This document shows, piece by piece, positions 35,799 to 44,132 of a stretch of DNA of 64,000 nucleotides. Positions within the stretch are counted from its first letter, which is position 1. Every line of letters starts with the position of its first letter. The notes below the pieces were generated by a model. It was not told the origin of the DNA. It searched no databases and was given only the letters and a program-made list of their open reading frames with translations. Source of the stretch: Gammaproteobacteria bacterium HGW-Gammaproteobacteria-11. Lineage in GTDB: Bacteria > Pseudomonadota > Gammaproteobacteria > Pseudomonadales > Pseudomonadaceae. Location: positions 124,001-188,000 of the forward strand of contig PGZJ01000001.1 of NCBI GenBank assembly GCA_002840055.1, read 5' to 3'. Position numbers and translations under genes: made by a program.

Positions 35799-37250
35799 AT
35801 GCCGTTGCGTCGCACCAAGATCGTTGCCACCCTGGGCCCCGCCACCAACAGCCGCGACCGGATTGCCGCACTGATTGATGCTGGCATGAATGTGGCGCGA
35901 CTGAACTTTTCCCATGGCAATCCCGACGAGCACCGCGAGCGTGCCCGACTGGTGCGCGAAGTGGCCCGCGACAAGGGCGTGCATGTTGCCCTGCTGGGTG
36001 ACCTGCAGGGACCCAAGATCCGCATCGCACGTTTCAGCGACGGTAGCGTCCAGCTGGATGCCGGCGAGCGCTTTCGTCTGTCGGTAAGCCACCCGCTGGA
36101 CCAGGGCGACCAGGATATTGTCGGCATCGACTACCCGGAACTGGTGAATGACTGTCGCGCCGGTGACGAGCTGTTGCTGGATGATGGTCGCGTGGTGCTG
36201 CGGGTCGACAGTGTCGGTCGCGATGAAGTGCGCTGCACCGTTACCAGCGGCGGCATACTGTCCAACAACAAGGGTATCAACCGCCGTGGCGGCGGTTTGT
36301 CGGCGGCGGCACTGACTGACAAGGACCGATTTGACATCACCCTGGCTGCCGAACTGCAGATGGAATACGTGGCCGTCTCTTTCCCGCGCAATGCCGATGA
36401 TATGCGTCTGGCACGCAAACTGCTCAAGGACTCCGAATCACAGGCCTGGCTGATTGCCAAGATCGAACGCGCCGAGGCCGTGGCCGACGAACAGGCCCTG
36501 GATGGACTGATCAGCGCCAGCGATGGCGTCATGGTAGCCCGTGGCGATCTGGGTGTGGAAATCGGCGACGCCGAACTGGTCGGCATCCAGAAACTCATCA
36601 TCACCCGCGCCCGCCAGCAGAACAAGGTCGTGATCACTGCCACACAGATGATGGAATCGATGATCAATAGCCCGATGCCGACCCGTGCCGAGGTCTCGGA
36701 CGTGGCCAACGCCGCACTGGATTACACCGACGCGGTCATGCTCTCGGCTGAAACCGCCGCAGGCAACTATCCGATCGAAGCGGTCAAATCCATGGACAGG
36801 GTCTGCCTCGGGGCAGAAAAGCACCCCACCAGTCAGCACTCCGGGCATCGCCTCAAGCAACAGTTCAGCCGCTGCGATGAAACCGTTGCACTGGCTGCCA
36901 TGTATGCCGGCAACCACTTCCCCGGTGTTACCGCCATCATTACCTTGACGGAAAGCGGCTATACGCCACTGATCATGTCGCGCATACGCTCGCATCTGCC
37001 GATTTTTGCCTTGAGCCCGCATGCCGAAACCCTGGGCCGAGTGGCCCTGTTCCGCGGCGTCACCGGAATACGCTTCAATCCAGTGGAAATCACCTCCAGC
37101 GATGTCAATCAGGCCGCGGTCAACGCCCTGCTACAGGCCGGCCACGTCAAAGCCGGGGACTGGGTGATATTGACCAAGGGCGATGTCTACAACTCGCGCG
37201 GGGGCACCAATTCGATGAAGTTGTTGCAGGTGGGGGAACGGCTGGTCTGA
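35799..37250 (+). CDS. pykA: Pyruvate kinase (PykA type)
   Basis: The 483-residue enzyme converts phosphoenolpyruvate and ADP to pyruvate and ATP. Motifs are RRTKIVATLGPAT at the N-terminus, ARLNFSHGN near residue 33, LGDLQGPKIRIA, the metal/substrate segment SDGVMVARGDLGVEI near 244 and TATQMMESMI near 290. The long B domain and sequence favour PykA over PykF. It is divergent from edd, so the two ends of Entner-Doudoroff flux share one control region. A hairpin overlaps the stop codon. Confidence 0.97.
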   Translation: MPLRRTKIVATLGPATNSRDRIAALIDAGMNVARLNFSHGNPDEHRERARLVREVARDKGVHVALLGDLQGPKIRIARFSDGSVQLDAGERFRLSVSHPLDQGDQDIVGIDYPELVNDCRAGDELLLDDGRVVLRVDSVGRDEVRCTVTSGGILSNNKGINRRGGGLSAAALTDKDRFDITLAAELQMEYVAVSFPRNADDMRLARKLLKDSESQAWLIAKIERAEAVADEQALDGLISASDGVMVARGDLGVEIGDAELVGIQKLIITRARQQNKVVITATQMMESMINSPMPTRAEVSDVANAALDYTDAVMLSAETAAGNYPIEAVKSMDRVCLGAEKHPTSQHSGHRLKQQFSRCDETVALAAMYAGNHFPGVTAIITLTESGYTPLIMSRIRSHLPIFALSPHAETLGRVALFRGVTGIRFNPVEITSSDVNQAAVNALLQAGHVKAGDWVILTKGDVYNSRGGTNSMKLLQVGERLV

Positions 37251-37262
37251 AGACCAGCCGTT
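37237..37262 (+). terminator. Hairpin overlapping the pykA stop codon
   Basis: AACGGCTGGTCT (37237-37248) and AGACCAGCCGTT (37251-37262) form a perfect 12-bp stem with a 2-base centre, covering the last codons and the TGA of pykA. No T tract follows, and the heptamer repeats begin 2 bp later. It may end or stabilise the mRNA. Confidence 0.55.
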
Positions 37263-37263
37263 A

Positions 37264-37345
37264 GCTTGAAGCTTGAAGCTGGAAGTAAAAGCAACCGCAC
37301 ATGATCACGGGGTTTGCTTCTAGCTTCTAGCTTCTAGCTTCTAGC
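37264..37345. repeat. Inverted pair of 7-bp tandem repeat arrays
   Basis: The left arm is GCTTGAA, GCTTGAA, GCTGGAA (37264-37284). A 33-bp spacer follows, then the right arm of four exact TTCTAGC units (37318-37345), the complement of GCTAGAA. The units pair six of seven positions across the arms, with variation only at the fourth base. The element fills the space between the convergent ends of pykA and fumA. The same heptamer family recurs at 61655-61814. Confidence 0.85.
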
Positions 37346-37350
37346 GAAGT

Positions 37351-38871
37351 TTAAATCTCCACCGCCAGACTGTCGGCGATCTTTTTCTGCCAGATGGCCG
37401 GGCCGGTGATATGTACCGACTCGCCCTTGGTGTCGACCGCGACGGTTACCGGCATGTCCTTGACCTCGAATTCGTAGATCGCCTCCATACCCATTTCCGG
37501 GAAGGCCAGTACCTCGGCCTTCTTGATCGCCTGTGCCACCAGGTAGGCCGCGCCACCCACGGCCATCAGATACACCGCCTTGTAATCCTTGATCGCTTCG
37601 ATCGCAATGGGGCCACGCTCGGATTTACCGATCATGCCCAACAGACCGGTCTGATCGAGAATCTGACGGGTGAACTTGTCCATGCGCGTAGCCGTGGTCG
37701 GACCAGCAGGCCCCACTACTTCGTCACGCACCGGATCAACCGGGCCAACGTAGTAGATAAAGCGGCCTTTCAGATCGACCGGCAGTTGCTCACCGTTATT
37801 CAGCATCTCGACCATGCGCTTGTGCGCAGCATCGCGGCCGGTCAACATCTTGCCCGACAGCAATACCGTCTCACCGGTTTTCCATTCCAGCACATCTTCG
37901 GGCTTGAGGGTGTCCAGATTGACCCGGCGCACACCCGTACCCACCTCCCAGGTAATATCCGGGTAGGCATCAAGCGGCGGTGGCGCCAATACTGCTGGGC
38001 CACTGCCATCAAGAACAAAATGCGCATGACGGGTCGCGGCACAGTTGGGAATCATGCACACCGGCAAGCTGGCCGCATGGGTTGGATAATCCATGATCTT
38101 GACGTCCAGCACCGTGGTCAGACCGCCCAGACCCTGGGCACCGATGCCCAGTGCGTTGACCTTGTCCATGATCTCCAGTCGCAGCTCTTCCACCCGGTTC
38201 TGCGGGCCGCGCGCGCGCAGCTCGTGGATATCAATGGAGTCCATCAGTGACTGTTTGGCCAGCACCGCGGCTTTCTCTGCCGTACCGCCAATACCGATAC
38301 CCAGCATACCCGGCGGGCACCAGCCAGCACCCATGGTCGGCACGGTCTTGATGACCCAGTCGACAATCGAGTCGGACGGGTTGAGCATGACCATCTTCGA
38401 TTTGTTTTCCGAGCCACCGCCCTTGGCAGCGACGTCAAACTCGACGGTATCACCCGGTACCATCTGGTAATGAATGACCGCCGGGGTATTGTCCCTGGTG
38501 TTGGTCCGCTTGCCCGCCGGATCAGCCAGAATCGAGGCGCGCAGCACGTTCTCCGGCAGGTTGTAGGCGCGCCGCACACCTTCATTGATCATGTCGTCAA
38601 GACCCATGGTGGCGCCATCCCAGCGCACGTTCATACCGACCTTGACGAACACCGTGACAATACCGGTGTCCTGACAGATCGGCCGGTGGCCGGTGGCGCA
38701 CATGCGCGAATTGATCAGAATCTGTGCCATGGCGTCACGCGCGGCGGGTGACTCCTCGCGCAGATAGGCCTCGTGCACGGCCTGGATGAAATCCACGGGG
38801 TGATAGTAGGAAATGTACTGCAGCGCGTCAGCCACGCTCTGGATCAGGTCGTCTTGCTTGATTAAGGCCAT
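37351..38871 (-). CDS. fumA: Class I fumarate hydratase ([4Fe-4S])
   Basis: The enzyme interconverts fumarate and malate in the TCA cycle. The 506-residue protein has the alpha-type domain with cluster cysteines in CATGHRPICQDTG near residue 60, GWCPPGM near 185 and VCMIPNCAATRHAHF near 275. The C-terminal beta domain has GPTTATRMDKFTRQIL. This is the oxygen-labile iron-sulfur class. ATG at 38871 (MALIKQDD) is preceded by GAGGAG about 12 bp away, and the longer frame to 38919 has no ribosome site. A TATAAT at 39004-38999 upstream may be its -10. Confidence 0.95.
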   Translation of the reverse strand: MALIKQDDLIQSVADALQYISYYHPVDFIQAVHEAYLREESPAARDAMAQILINSRMCATGHRPICQDTGIVTVFVKVGMNVRWDGATMGLDDMINEGVRRAYNLPENVLRASILADPAGKRTNTRDNTPAVIHYQMVPGDTVEFDVAAKGGGSENKSKMVMLNPSDSIVDWVIKTVPTMGAGWCPPGMLGIGIGGTAEKAAVLAKQSLMDSIDIHELRARGPQNRVEELRLEIMDKVNALGIGAQGLGGLTTVLDVKIMDYPTHAASLPVCMIPNCAATRHAHFVLDGSGPAVLAPPPLDAYPDITWEVGTGVRRVNLDTLKPEDVLEWKTGETVLLSGKMLTGRDAAHKRMVEMLNNGEQLPVDLKGRFIYYVGPVDPVRDEVVGPAGPTTATRMDKFTRQILDQTGLLGMIGKSERGPIAIEAIKDYKAVYLMAVGGAAYLVAQAIKKAEVLAFPEMGMEAIYEFEVKDMPVTVAVDTKGESVHITGPAIWQKKIADSLAVEI

Positions 38872-38998
38872 GCTCGGACAGGCTCCTCTTCTCTGACGGG
38901 TGGCTGAGCGCCAGGCCAACGGGCCATTGGCGTTGCCGGATTCACGGACAAGTCAGGGCGCCGGACGGGCTGCCTTGCCTTGAACAACAGGGTGGCCG

Positions 38999-39004
38999 AT
39001 TATA
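38999..39004 (-). promoter_or_regulatory. Possible -10 element of fumA
   Basis: TATAAT on the minus strand is a perfect -10, about 128 bp before the fumA start. I see no good -35 at 16-18 bp, so an activator or different sigma factor may be involved. The rest of the 263-bp gap between fumA and the GGDEF gene shows no other element. Confidence 0.4.
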
Positions 39005-39134
39005 CCCGAGCTTGTTCTGCGAGGTAGTATTCCCGCAGGCTTTATTCATACGTCAGACCAAAGGACTAGGCAAAGCAGCCAGCCAGGGCTAGATTGATAT
39101 CATTACGCCACTATGCGATAAGACAGGGAATCCC

Positions 39135-40259
39135 ATGGCCGAGTCGGATCAAACGCTGGCAAGACAACAATCGCTCAGATTGCAGCGCTTCTACCTGGCT
39201 CAGTTGAACTACCTGATCACCTATATCGTCATAGCCGTGAGCTGGTTTACCGGACAATACCCAGCAGCTGCGGGCTATGCACTGAGTCACATCGTTATCG
39301 GCATACTCTGTCAGGGCAGTATTTATCTGATGCTACGCAGCGGTTTCAATCTGCGTTTTCGCGATCCCAGCCTGACCAGCCTGCAGATTGTCATAGCCAT
39401 GTTGCTGTTGACCTATTTGTTGTTATTTACCCGCGAGTTTCTCAGTAGCCTGATCATGATCTATCCGATCATCCTGCTGTTCGGTGTATTCCAGTTATCC
39501 CGTCGTACCTTTGTGCTACATGCCGGTCTGGCTTTGCTGCTTTATGGCGTACTCTTGTCCTACCTGTACTGGCACTCAAGCACCCCACTATCATTGGCGG
39601 CGCTGGCCCTTGACTGGTTTGTACTCGCCTGTTTCCTTGGTTGGCTGAGTTTTTTCTGCAGCTATATTCGTGAACTGCGGGAGCGATTGCAGCGGCGCCA
39701 TCAGACCCTGCAGCTGCACCAGGAAACCCTGAAAAACATGATGGGGCAACTGCAAACCCAAGCCGATACGGACAGCCTGACCGGACTGGTTAATCGCCGC
39801 TACTTTATCCAGGAAGCCGAACGCCGCATCACGTTGCTGGGGCCAGGCCAGAAGCTCGGCTTGGCGCTGATAGATCTGGACCATTTCAAGCGGATCAATG
39901 ATCTGTATGGCCATGCAGTAGGTGATGAAGTACTGCAAGCCTTCGCGGCATTGGCCCGAGAAAGCTTGCGCAATGACGATGTGATCGCCCGCTTCGGGGG
40001 TGAGGAGTTCATTTTGCTGCTGCACAAGGCGGATTTGAGCAGTTTGCAGCATTGCCTGGAGCGAATCCGCCAAGGTTTTGCCGCACTGTGCTTCAGTAAC
40101 CTGCCTGAGGGGGTACACTGCACGTTGTCGGCGGGTATGAGCATGATCGCCCAGGGCGACGACCTTGAGCAGCATATTCACTATGCTGACCAGGCGATGT
40201 ATGCCGCCAAGGCATTGGGTCGCAACCGCTGTGAAGTTCACGAGACCAGCCATGCCTGA
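39135..40259 (+). CDS. Membrane-bound diguanylate cyclase (GGDEF)
   Basis: The 374-residue protein has about six hydrophobic helices in residues 20-185, a coiled coil (about 185-210) and a GGDEF domain. The catalytic motif is ARFGGEEFILLL near residue 285, with DTDSLTGLVNRRYF near 212. An RxxD product-inhibition site (RNDD) lies five residues before GGEEF. All elements for c-di-GMP synthesis and feedback are intact. No recognised sensor domain is visible in the membrane part. It overlaps the following ferredoxin reductase gene by 8 bp. Confidence 0.93.
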   Translation: MAESDQTLARQQSLRLQRFYLAQLNYLITYIVIAVSWFTGQYPAAAGYALSHIVIGILCQGSIYLMLRSGFNLRFRDPSLTSLQIVIAMLLLTYLLLFTREFLSSLIMIYPIILLFGVFQLSRRTFVLHAGLALLLYGVLLSYLYWHSSTPLSLAALALDWFVLACFLGWLSFFCSYIRELRERLQRRHQTLQLHQETLKNMMGQLQTQADTDSLTGLVNRRYFIQEAERRITLLGPGQKLGLALIDLDHFKRINDLYGHAVGDEVLQAFAALARESLRNDDVIARFGGEEFILLLHKADLSSLQHCLERIRQGFAALCFSNLPEGVHCTLSAGMSMIAQGDDLEQHIHYADQAMYAAKALGRNRCEVHETSHA

Positions 40260-41187
40260 GATTCAACTACCGGACCGAACACTGCAGGCTGATGAGGGTG
40301 CCAACCTGCTCGACTGCTTGCTGGAAAATGGCATTGCCCTGCCCTGGTCATGCCGCGCCGGACACTGCCAGAGCTGCCTGGTGCAAAGCCTGGATGGCCG
40401 GATACCTGAGGCCGCGCATGCCCAGCTCAGCGTCGAGCAGCGGCAGTCGGGCTGGCTGCTGGCCTGTCAGTGCAGGATCGACTCAGCCATGCAGATCAAA
40501 CCCTATGACCCCTCTCGCGACGGCATGACTGCCAGGATAGTCAGCCTGTCTCATTTGTCCGGTGATGTGCTGATTCTGCGCTTGAAGCCAGAACGGCCAG
40601 TGCGCTTCAAGGCTGGCCAGCACATGCTGCTGTGGCTGGCCAATGGGCTGTGCCGCCCCTATTCCATTGCCAGCCTGCCCAGTGAATCCGAACTGGCGTT
40701 CCATGTGCGCCTGCACCCGGCAGGCCAGTTCAGTGCCGCCATTGCTGCCTGCCAGGTCGGAGACAGGCTGAGTCTGTCGCCGGCCAGCGGGCACATGCAC
40801 TACGACCCTGACTGGCAGGACAAGCCCCTTTTGCTACTGGCCAGTGGCACTGGTCTGGCACCCCTGCAGGCCATCGCCAGGCAGGCATTGCTTGAGGGTA
40901 ACGGGCAACCGATGCAGATCTGGCACTGGAGTCATGGCAGCGCCGAGAGCTACTGGGGCGATCATTTGCAGGCGCTGAAGCTGGGCAGCCCGCAACTGGA
41001 TGTTCATCTCGGCGACAGGGCCAATCTGGCTGCCGATCTGGCACATCTGCGACTTGTCTCACGGCGCACCCAGGCTTTAGTCTGCGGTTCATCCGCCTTT
41101 ATCGAACAGGTACGCAAACGGCTTTTCATGGCCGGACTGGCTGCCCGCCAGATTGTTGATGAGGCCTTCCTCAACCGACGCCCTTGA
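40252..41187 (+). CDS. Ferredoxin-fused NAD(P)H reductase (2Fe-2S plus FNR modules)
   Basis: The 311-residue protein begins with a plant-type ferredoxin domain, about residues 1-85, with Cys ligands in SCRAGHCQSC and a later LLACQC. An FNR-like FAD domain follows (RPYSIAS near residue 142) and then an NAD(P) domain (LLLLASGTGLAPLQAI near 195, ending VCGSS). This is the layout of the reductase partner of Rieske oxygenases and of ferredoxin reductases such as AscD/Fre types. No oxygenase gene is nearby, so the electron acceptor is unknown. The start at 40252 overlaps the diguanylate cyclase stop. Confidence 0.9.
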   Translation: MPEIQLPDRTLQADEGANLLDCLLENGIALPWSCRAGHCQSCLVQSLDGRIPEAAHAQLSVEQRQSGWLLACQCRIDSAMQIKPYDPSRDGMTARIVSLSHLSGDVLILRLKPERPVRFKAGQHMLLWLANGLCRPYSIASLPSESELAFHVRLHPAGQFSAAIAACQVGDRLSLSPASGHMHYDPDWQDKPLLLLASGTGLAPLQAIARQALLEGNGQPMQIWHWSHGSAESYWGDHLQALKLGSPQLDVHLGDRANLAADLAHLRLVSRRTQALVCGSSAFIEQVRKRLFMAGLAARQIVDEAFLNRRP

Positions 41188-41218
41188 TGCCGCATCCAAG
41201 CCACTAACAGGAGCCCCC

Positions 41219-41983
41219 GTGACAGACCATCTGCTGATTGAACAGAGTGACCGCGTACTGACCCTGAGCATGCACCGTCCGGACAAGAAAAACGCCCTGA
41301 CCCGCGCCATGTACAGCGCCATGGCCGAGGCAATCAATGCCGCCCAGTGCGATGACAGTATTCGCGCAGTGATTATCCAAGGCAGCAACAGCTGTTTTAC
41401 CAGTGGCAATGACGTCGCCGACTTTATCTCGGTTCCACCCTCGGGCCCCGACAGCCCGGTATACCATTTCCTCAAGGCCATCTGTCATGCCCAGAAACCC
41501 CTTATTGCCGCAGTCAACGGACCGGCCGTCGGCGTCGGCACCACCTTGCTGCTGCATTGCGATCTGGTTTATGTCGGCGAGAAGGCTCGACTGAAAATGC
41601 CCTTCGTCAACCTCGGACTGTGTCCGGAAGCGGGCTCCAGCTTTCTGCTGCCGCGCCTGCTGGGACATCTGCGGGCCGCTGAATTGCTGCTGCTCGGAGA
41701 AGAAGTCAGCGGTGCACGGGCGGCCGAAATAGGCTTGGCCAACAAGGCCCTGACTGATGGTGATGCCGTGCATCAAGCCGCCCGGCAAGCCGCCCTGAAA
41801 CTGGCCGCGCTACCGCCCAACTCCGTGCGGCTGAGCAAGCAACTGATCAAGGAAGGGGTGACGCGCCAGGCTGAACTGGTGATGGAGCGCGAAGGCGAGT
41901 ATTTTGCCGAGCTGCTGGCCGGCCCTGAAGCGCGCGAGGCACTGACAGCCTTCATGGAGAAACGTCCGGCGGTCTTTATCTGA
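41219..41983 (+). CDS. Enoyl-CoA hydratase/isomerase family protein
   Basis: The 254-residue crotonase-fold protein has HRPDKKNALTRAM near residue 20, the oxyanion-hole segments SGNDVADF near 63 and VNGPAVGVGTTLLL near 98, and MPFVNLGLCPEAGSS near 128. The Glu of LCPEAGSS is the only obvious acid in the active site, a pattern closer to delta3,delta2-enoyl-CoA isomerases than to hydratases. The start is GTG at 41219 with AGGAG 5 bp upstream; an in-frame ATG at 41153 overlaps the upstream gene. The 3' end overlaps the convergent PLD gene by 8 bp. Confidence 0.88.
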   Translation: MTDHLLIEQSDRVLTLSMHRPDKKNALTRAMYSAMAEAINAAQCDDSIRAVIIQGSNSCFTSGNDVADFISVPPSGPDSPVYHFLKAICHAQKPLIAAVNGPAVGVGTTLLLHCDLVYVGEKARLKMPFVNLGLCPEAGSSFLLPRLLGHLRAAELLLLGEEVSGARAAEIGLANKALTDGDAVHQAARQAALKLAALPPNSVRLSKQLIKEGVTRQAELVMEREGEYFAELLAGPEAREALTAFMEKRPAVFI

Positions 41984-43136
41984 TACCAAACCAGCGCATC
42001 ACCAGCCTGTTGACCAGCCCCCAGAGGCCGATCTGCAGGCGGTGCTGCCAGCCCAGTTGTTGCCAGGCCGAATAAGTCCATTCCGTGCTCTGCTGAAAAT
42101 CCTCGGACAGGTATTGCGCCACCTGTTCGGCCAGCGCCTGATCAATCACCTGCTGGTTGGCTTCCAGATTCCAGTGCAGCGTCCAGTGATCGAAATTGCA
42201 TGAACCCAGGGATATCCAGTTGTCCACCAGCGCGGTTTTCAGATGCAGGGCCCGAGCCTGGTACTCATGAATACGAACACCCGCCTTGAGCAAGGTGCGG
42301 TAGTAGCGCTGTCCGGCATAACGCACGGCAGGATGGTCGATTTGCTGACCACAGAGCAGCAGACGCACATCCAGCCCCCGTCGAGCCGCTCTTTTCAGGG
42401 CCCGACGTATACGCCAGTTGGGTAGAAAATACGGTGTTGCCAACCAGACACGCTGCTCAGCCCGGGCTATTTCCGCCAGTAGGCAACTGACCATTTCTTT
42501 CACATGCCGCGAGTCAATATGGGCAACACGGGCCAGACCCGCATCACCCTGGGGCGGCGCAGGCACCCGTCCCGACCGTTTCCGCAGGCGCAGCAAGCGC
42601 GGCAGACCAGCACGCTCGCAGAGCTTCCACTGGCGCTCAAACAGCTTTTGCCAATCATCAACAACCGGACCTTCAACCCGCAGCATCTGCTCGTGCCAAT
42701 GAATCTGACCATGCTCATCCGGCTGACAGAACTCATCGGTCAAGCCCATGCCACCGACCATGACGACGCGCTGATCAAACACCAGCAATTTCCGATGATC
42801 ACGGTGCAGGTTGCGACTGCCGGCAAACCATCGAAGCGGATTGTAGAAGCGCAACTCGACACCGGCATCACGTAATTGAGCGCGCTCCTTGTCCTCCAGT
42901 TCCTTGGAGCCCACCGCATCGAGCATCACACGTACCTGTACGCCGCGACTGACCGCCTTTAGCAAAGTGCTGATCAGGCGCTGGCTGGCCTGACCTGAAC
43001 TGGACAAATACAGCTCGATATCAATCTGCGATTGGGCCGCATCAATCTCCCGCAGTACCGCCGGAAAGAAGGCACCACCATCAATCATCAACTCAAACCG
43101 GTTGTCTTCATGCCAGGGAAAGCGCTCGCCAGCCAT
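41976..43136 (-). CDS. Phospholipase D/cardiolipin synthase family protein (ClsB-like)
   Basis: The 386-residue protein has two HKD motifs, HRDHRKLLVFD near residue 113 and ALHLKTALVD near 298, as in bacterial cardiolipin synthases and ClsB-like phospholipase D enzymes. There is no N-terminal membrane anchor, like E. coli ClsB and unlike ClsA. The C-terminus has a basic amphipathic stretch (WQHRLQIGLWGLVNRLVMRW) that could bind membranes. Its start lies 19 bp after the ODP-like gene on the same strand. Cardiolipin or another phosphatidyl transfer product is the likely outcome. Confidence 0.85.
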   Translation of the reverse strand: MAGERFPWHEDNRFELMIDGGAFFPAVLREIDAAQSQIDIELYLSSSGQASQRLISTLLKAVSRGVQVRVMLDAVGSKELEDKERAQLRDAGVELRFYNPLRWFAGSRNLHRDHRKLLVFDQRVVMVGGMGLTDEFCQPDEHGQIHWHEQMLRVEGPVVDDWQKLFERQWKLCERAGLPRLLRLRKRSGRVPAPPQGDAGLARVAHIDSRHVKEMVSCLLAEIARAEQRVWLATPYFLPNWRIRRALKRAARRGLDVRLLLCGQQIDHPAVRYAGQRYYRTLLKAGVRIHEYQARALHLKTALVDNWISLGSCNFDHWTLHWNLEANQQVIDQALAEQVAQYLSEDFQQSTEWTYSAWQQLGWQHRLQIGLWGLVNRLVMRWFGIR

Positions 43137-43155
43137 ATCGCTCCATAGTCAGGGC

Positions 43156-43938
43156 TCAGGGAATCCGGTAGTGAGTCTGATCAAGCAGATCCATACCGCA
43201 CTCCAACTGACTGATCCAGTCAAGAAAGGCATTGATCATATCAGGGCCAACGAAGGGGCGCCCGTGCTGTGGCACCATCATTGCCGGCTTGAGTGTCCGA
43301 ATCATGTTGGCCCACAGACGACAAGCCTTGTTGCCGGCCATATAACGGCGGTGAAAGCCCTCCATGCTTGGCAGGTGCTCGGAAAAATTGCCGACCGGCT
43401 CTGCATCATCGAGCATGGATGCACCCATATCACCGGAAAACAGAATGCCGCTGACCGGGTCATAGAAATGCAGGTTGCCCACCGAATGCAGGAAATGCGC
43501 GGGCAGGATTTTCAGCGTGCACTTGCCAAGCGGAATATCCATGCCCTTGTCGGGTACCGCAATCATCCTTTCGGTGGTTGCCATACCCTGGCCGCGACTG
43601 AGAAAACCGGCCGAGAGGTGCGGCAGAAAGCGCGCCCACAACTTGGAACACACCACCTTGCAATCGGTATGCAGAAACCATTTGTCCAGCGAAGCAATGA
43701 TGTCAGGGTCCTGGTGCGAGGCAAACACATAGGTCAGTTTCTGCAGCGGAATATAGCGGCTTAATGCCAATGACAAAGGCATGTAGGTCAGGTCGCCGCC
43801 CGGATCAAGTAGCGCATGTTCATCATGATCAATGATCAGAAACTGGTTGGACTGCACGCCGTCGCCGGTAACCAGTTGATCAAAACACAGAACCTTGTGC
43901 GGTCCGTTGTCAAAAAGCACTCTTGCCACGCTGGCCAT
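43156..43938 (-). CDS. ODP-type di-iron metallo-beta-lactamase-fold protein
   Basis: The 260-residue protein is a lone metallo-beta-lactamase domain with diiron flavoprotein-like ligands: ASHQDPDI near residue 79 (H-x-D-x-D), HFLHSVGNL near 150, GDMGAS near 170 and VPQHGRPF near 225. It lacks the flavodoxin domain of NO/O2 reductases, so it matches the stand-alone oxygen-binding di-iron (ODP) group. Those proteins bind O2 and act as sensors or reductases. The start at 43938 follows CAGGAG. The ANR-like box 71 bp upstream suggests induction under low oxygen. It is followed by the PLD-family gene. Confidence 0.82.
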   Translation of the reverse strand: MASVARVLFDNGPHKVLCFDQLVTGDGVQSNQFLIIDHDEHALLDPGGDLTYMPLSLALSRYIPLQKLTYVFASHQDPDIIASLDKWFLHTDCKVVCSKLWARFLPHLSAGFLSRGQGMATTERMIAVPDKGMDIPLGKCTLKILPAHFLHSVGNLHFYDPVSGILFSGDMGASMLDDAEPVGNFSEHLPSMEGFHRRYMAGNKACRLWANMIRTLKPAMMVPQHGRPFVGPDMINAFLDWISQLECGMDLLDQTHYRIP

Positions 43939-44008
43939 GATTCTCTCCTGAAGTAGACGCTGCCCGATGCAACGGCGGCCTTTATAAAACAGCATGGACA
44001 CAGACATA

Positions 44009-44022
44009 CTGACCTGTATCAA
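44009..44022 (-). promoter_or_regulatory. ANR-like box upstream of the ODP-type gene
   Basis: Read towards the gene at 43938 the site is TTGATacagGTCAG, nine of ten consensus positions. A 16-bp core is identical to the narK1 site (TGACCTGTATCAATGC on the plus strand). Its centre is 77 bp before the start codon, compatible with a class II promoter and a leader of about 36 bases. It also lies 111 bp before olsB in the other direction. Confidence 0.68.
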
Positions 44023-44132
44023 TGCTCGTTCCGACTGTCACAGCCCCGCCACGAAAGCGTCACATGACTGACACCGGCATGCCATAGCCTCAATCAGGAG
44101 ACAACAAGAGGCTTTGCCATCGGAGGTTCGTC

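Noticed and set aside
40165..40251. Extended start for the ferredoxin reductase
   Set aside because: The extra residues lie inside the GGDEF gene and lack a ferredoxin-like sequence. ATG at 40252 gives a standard N-terminus.
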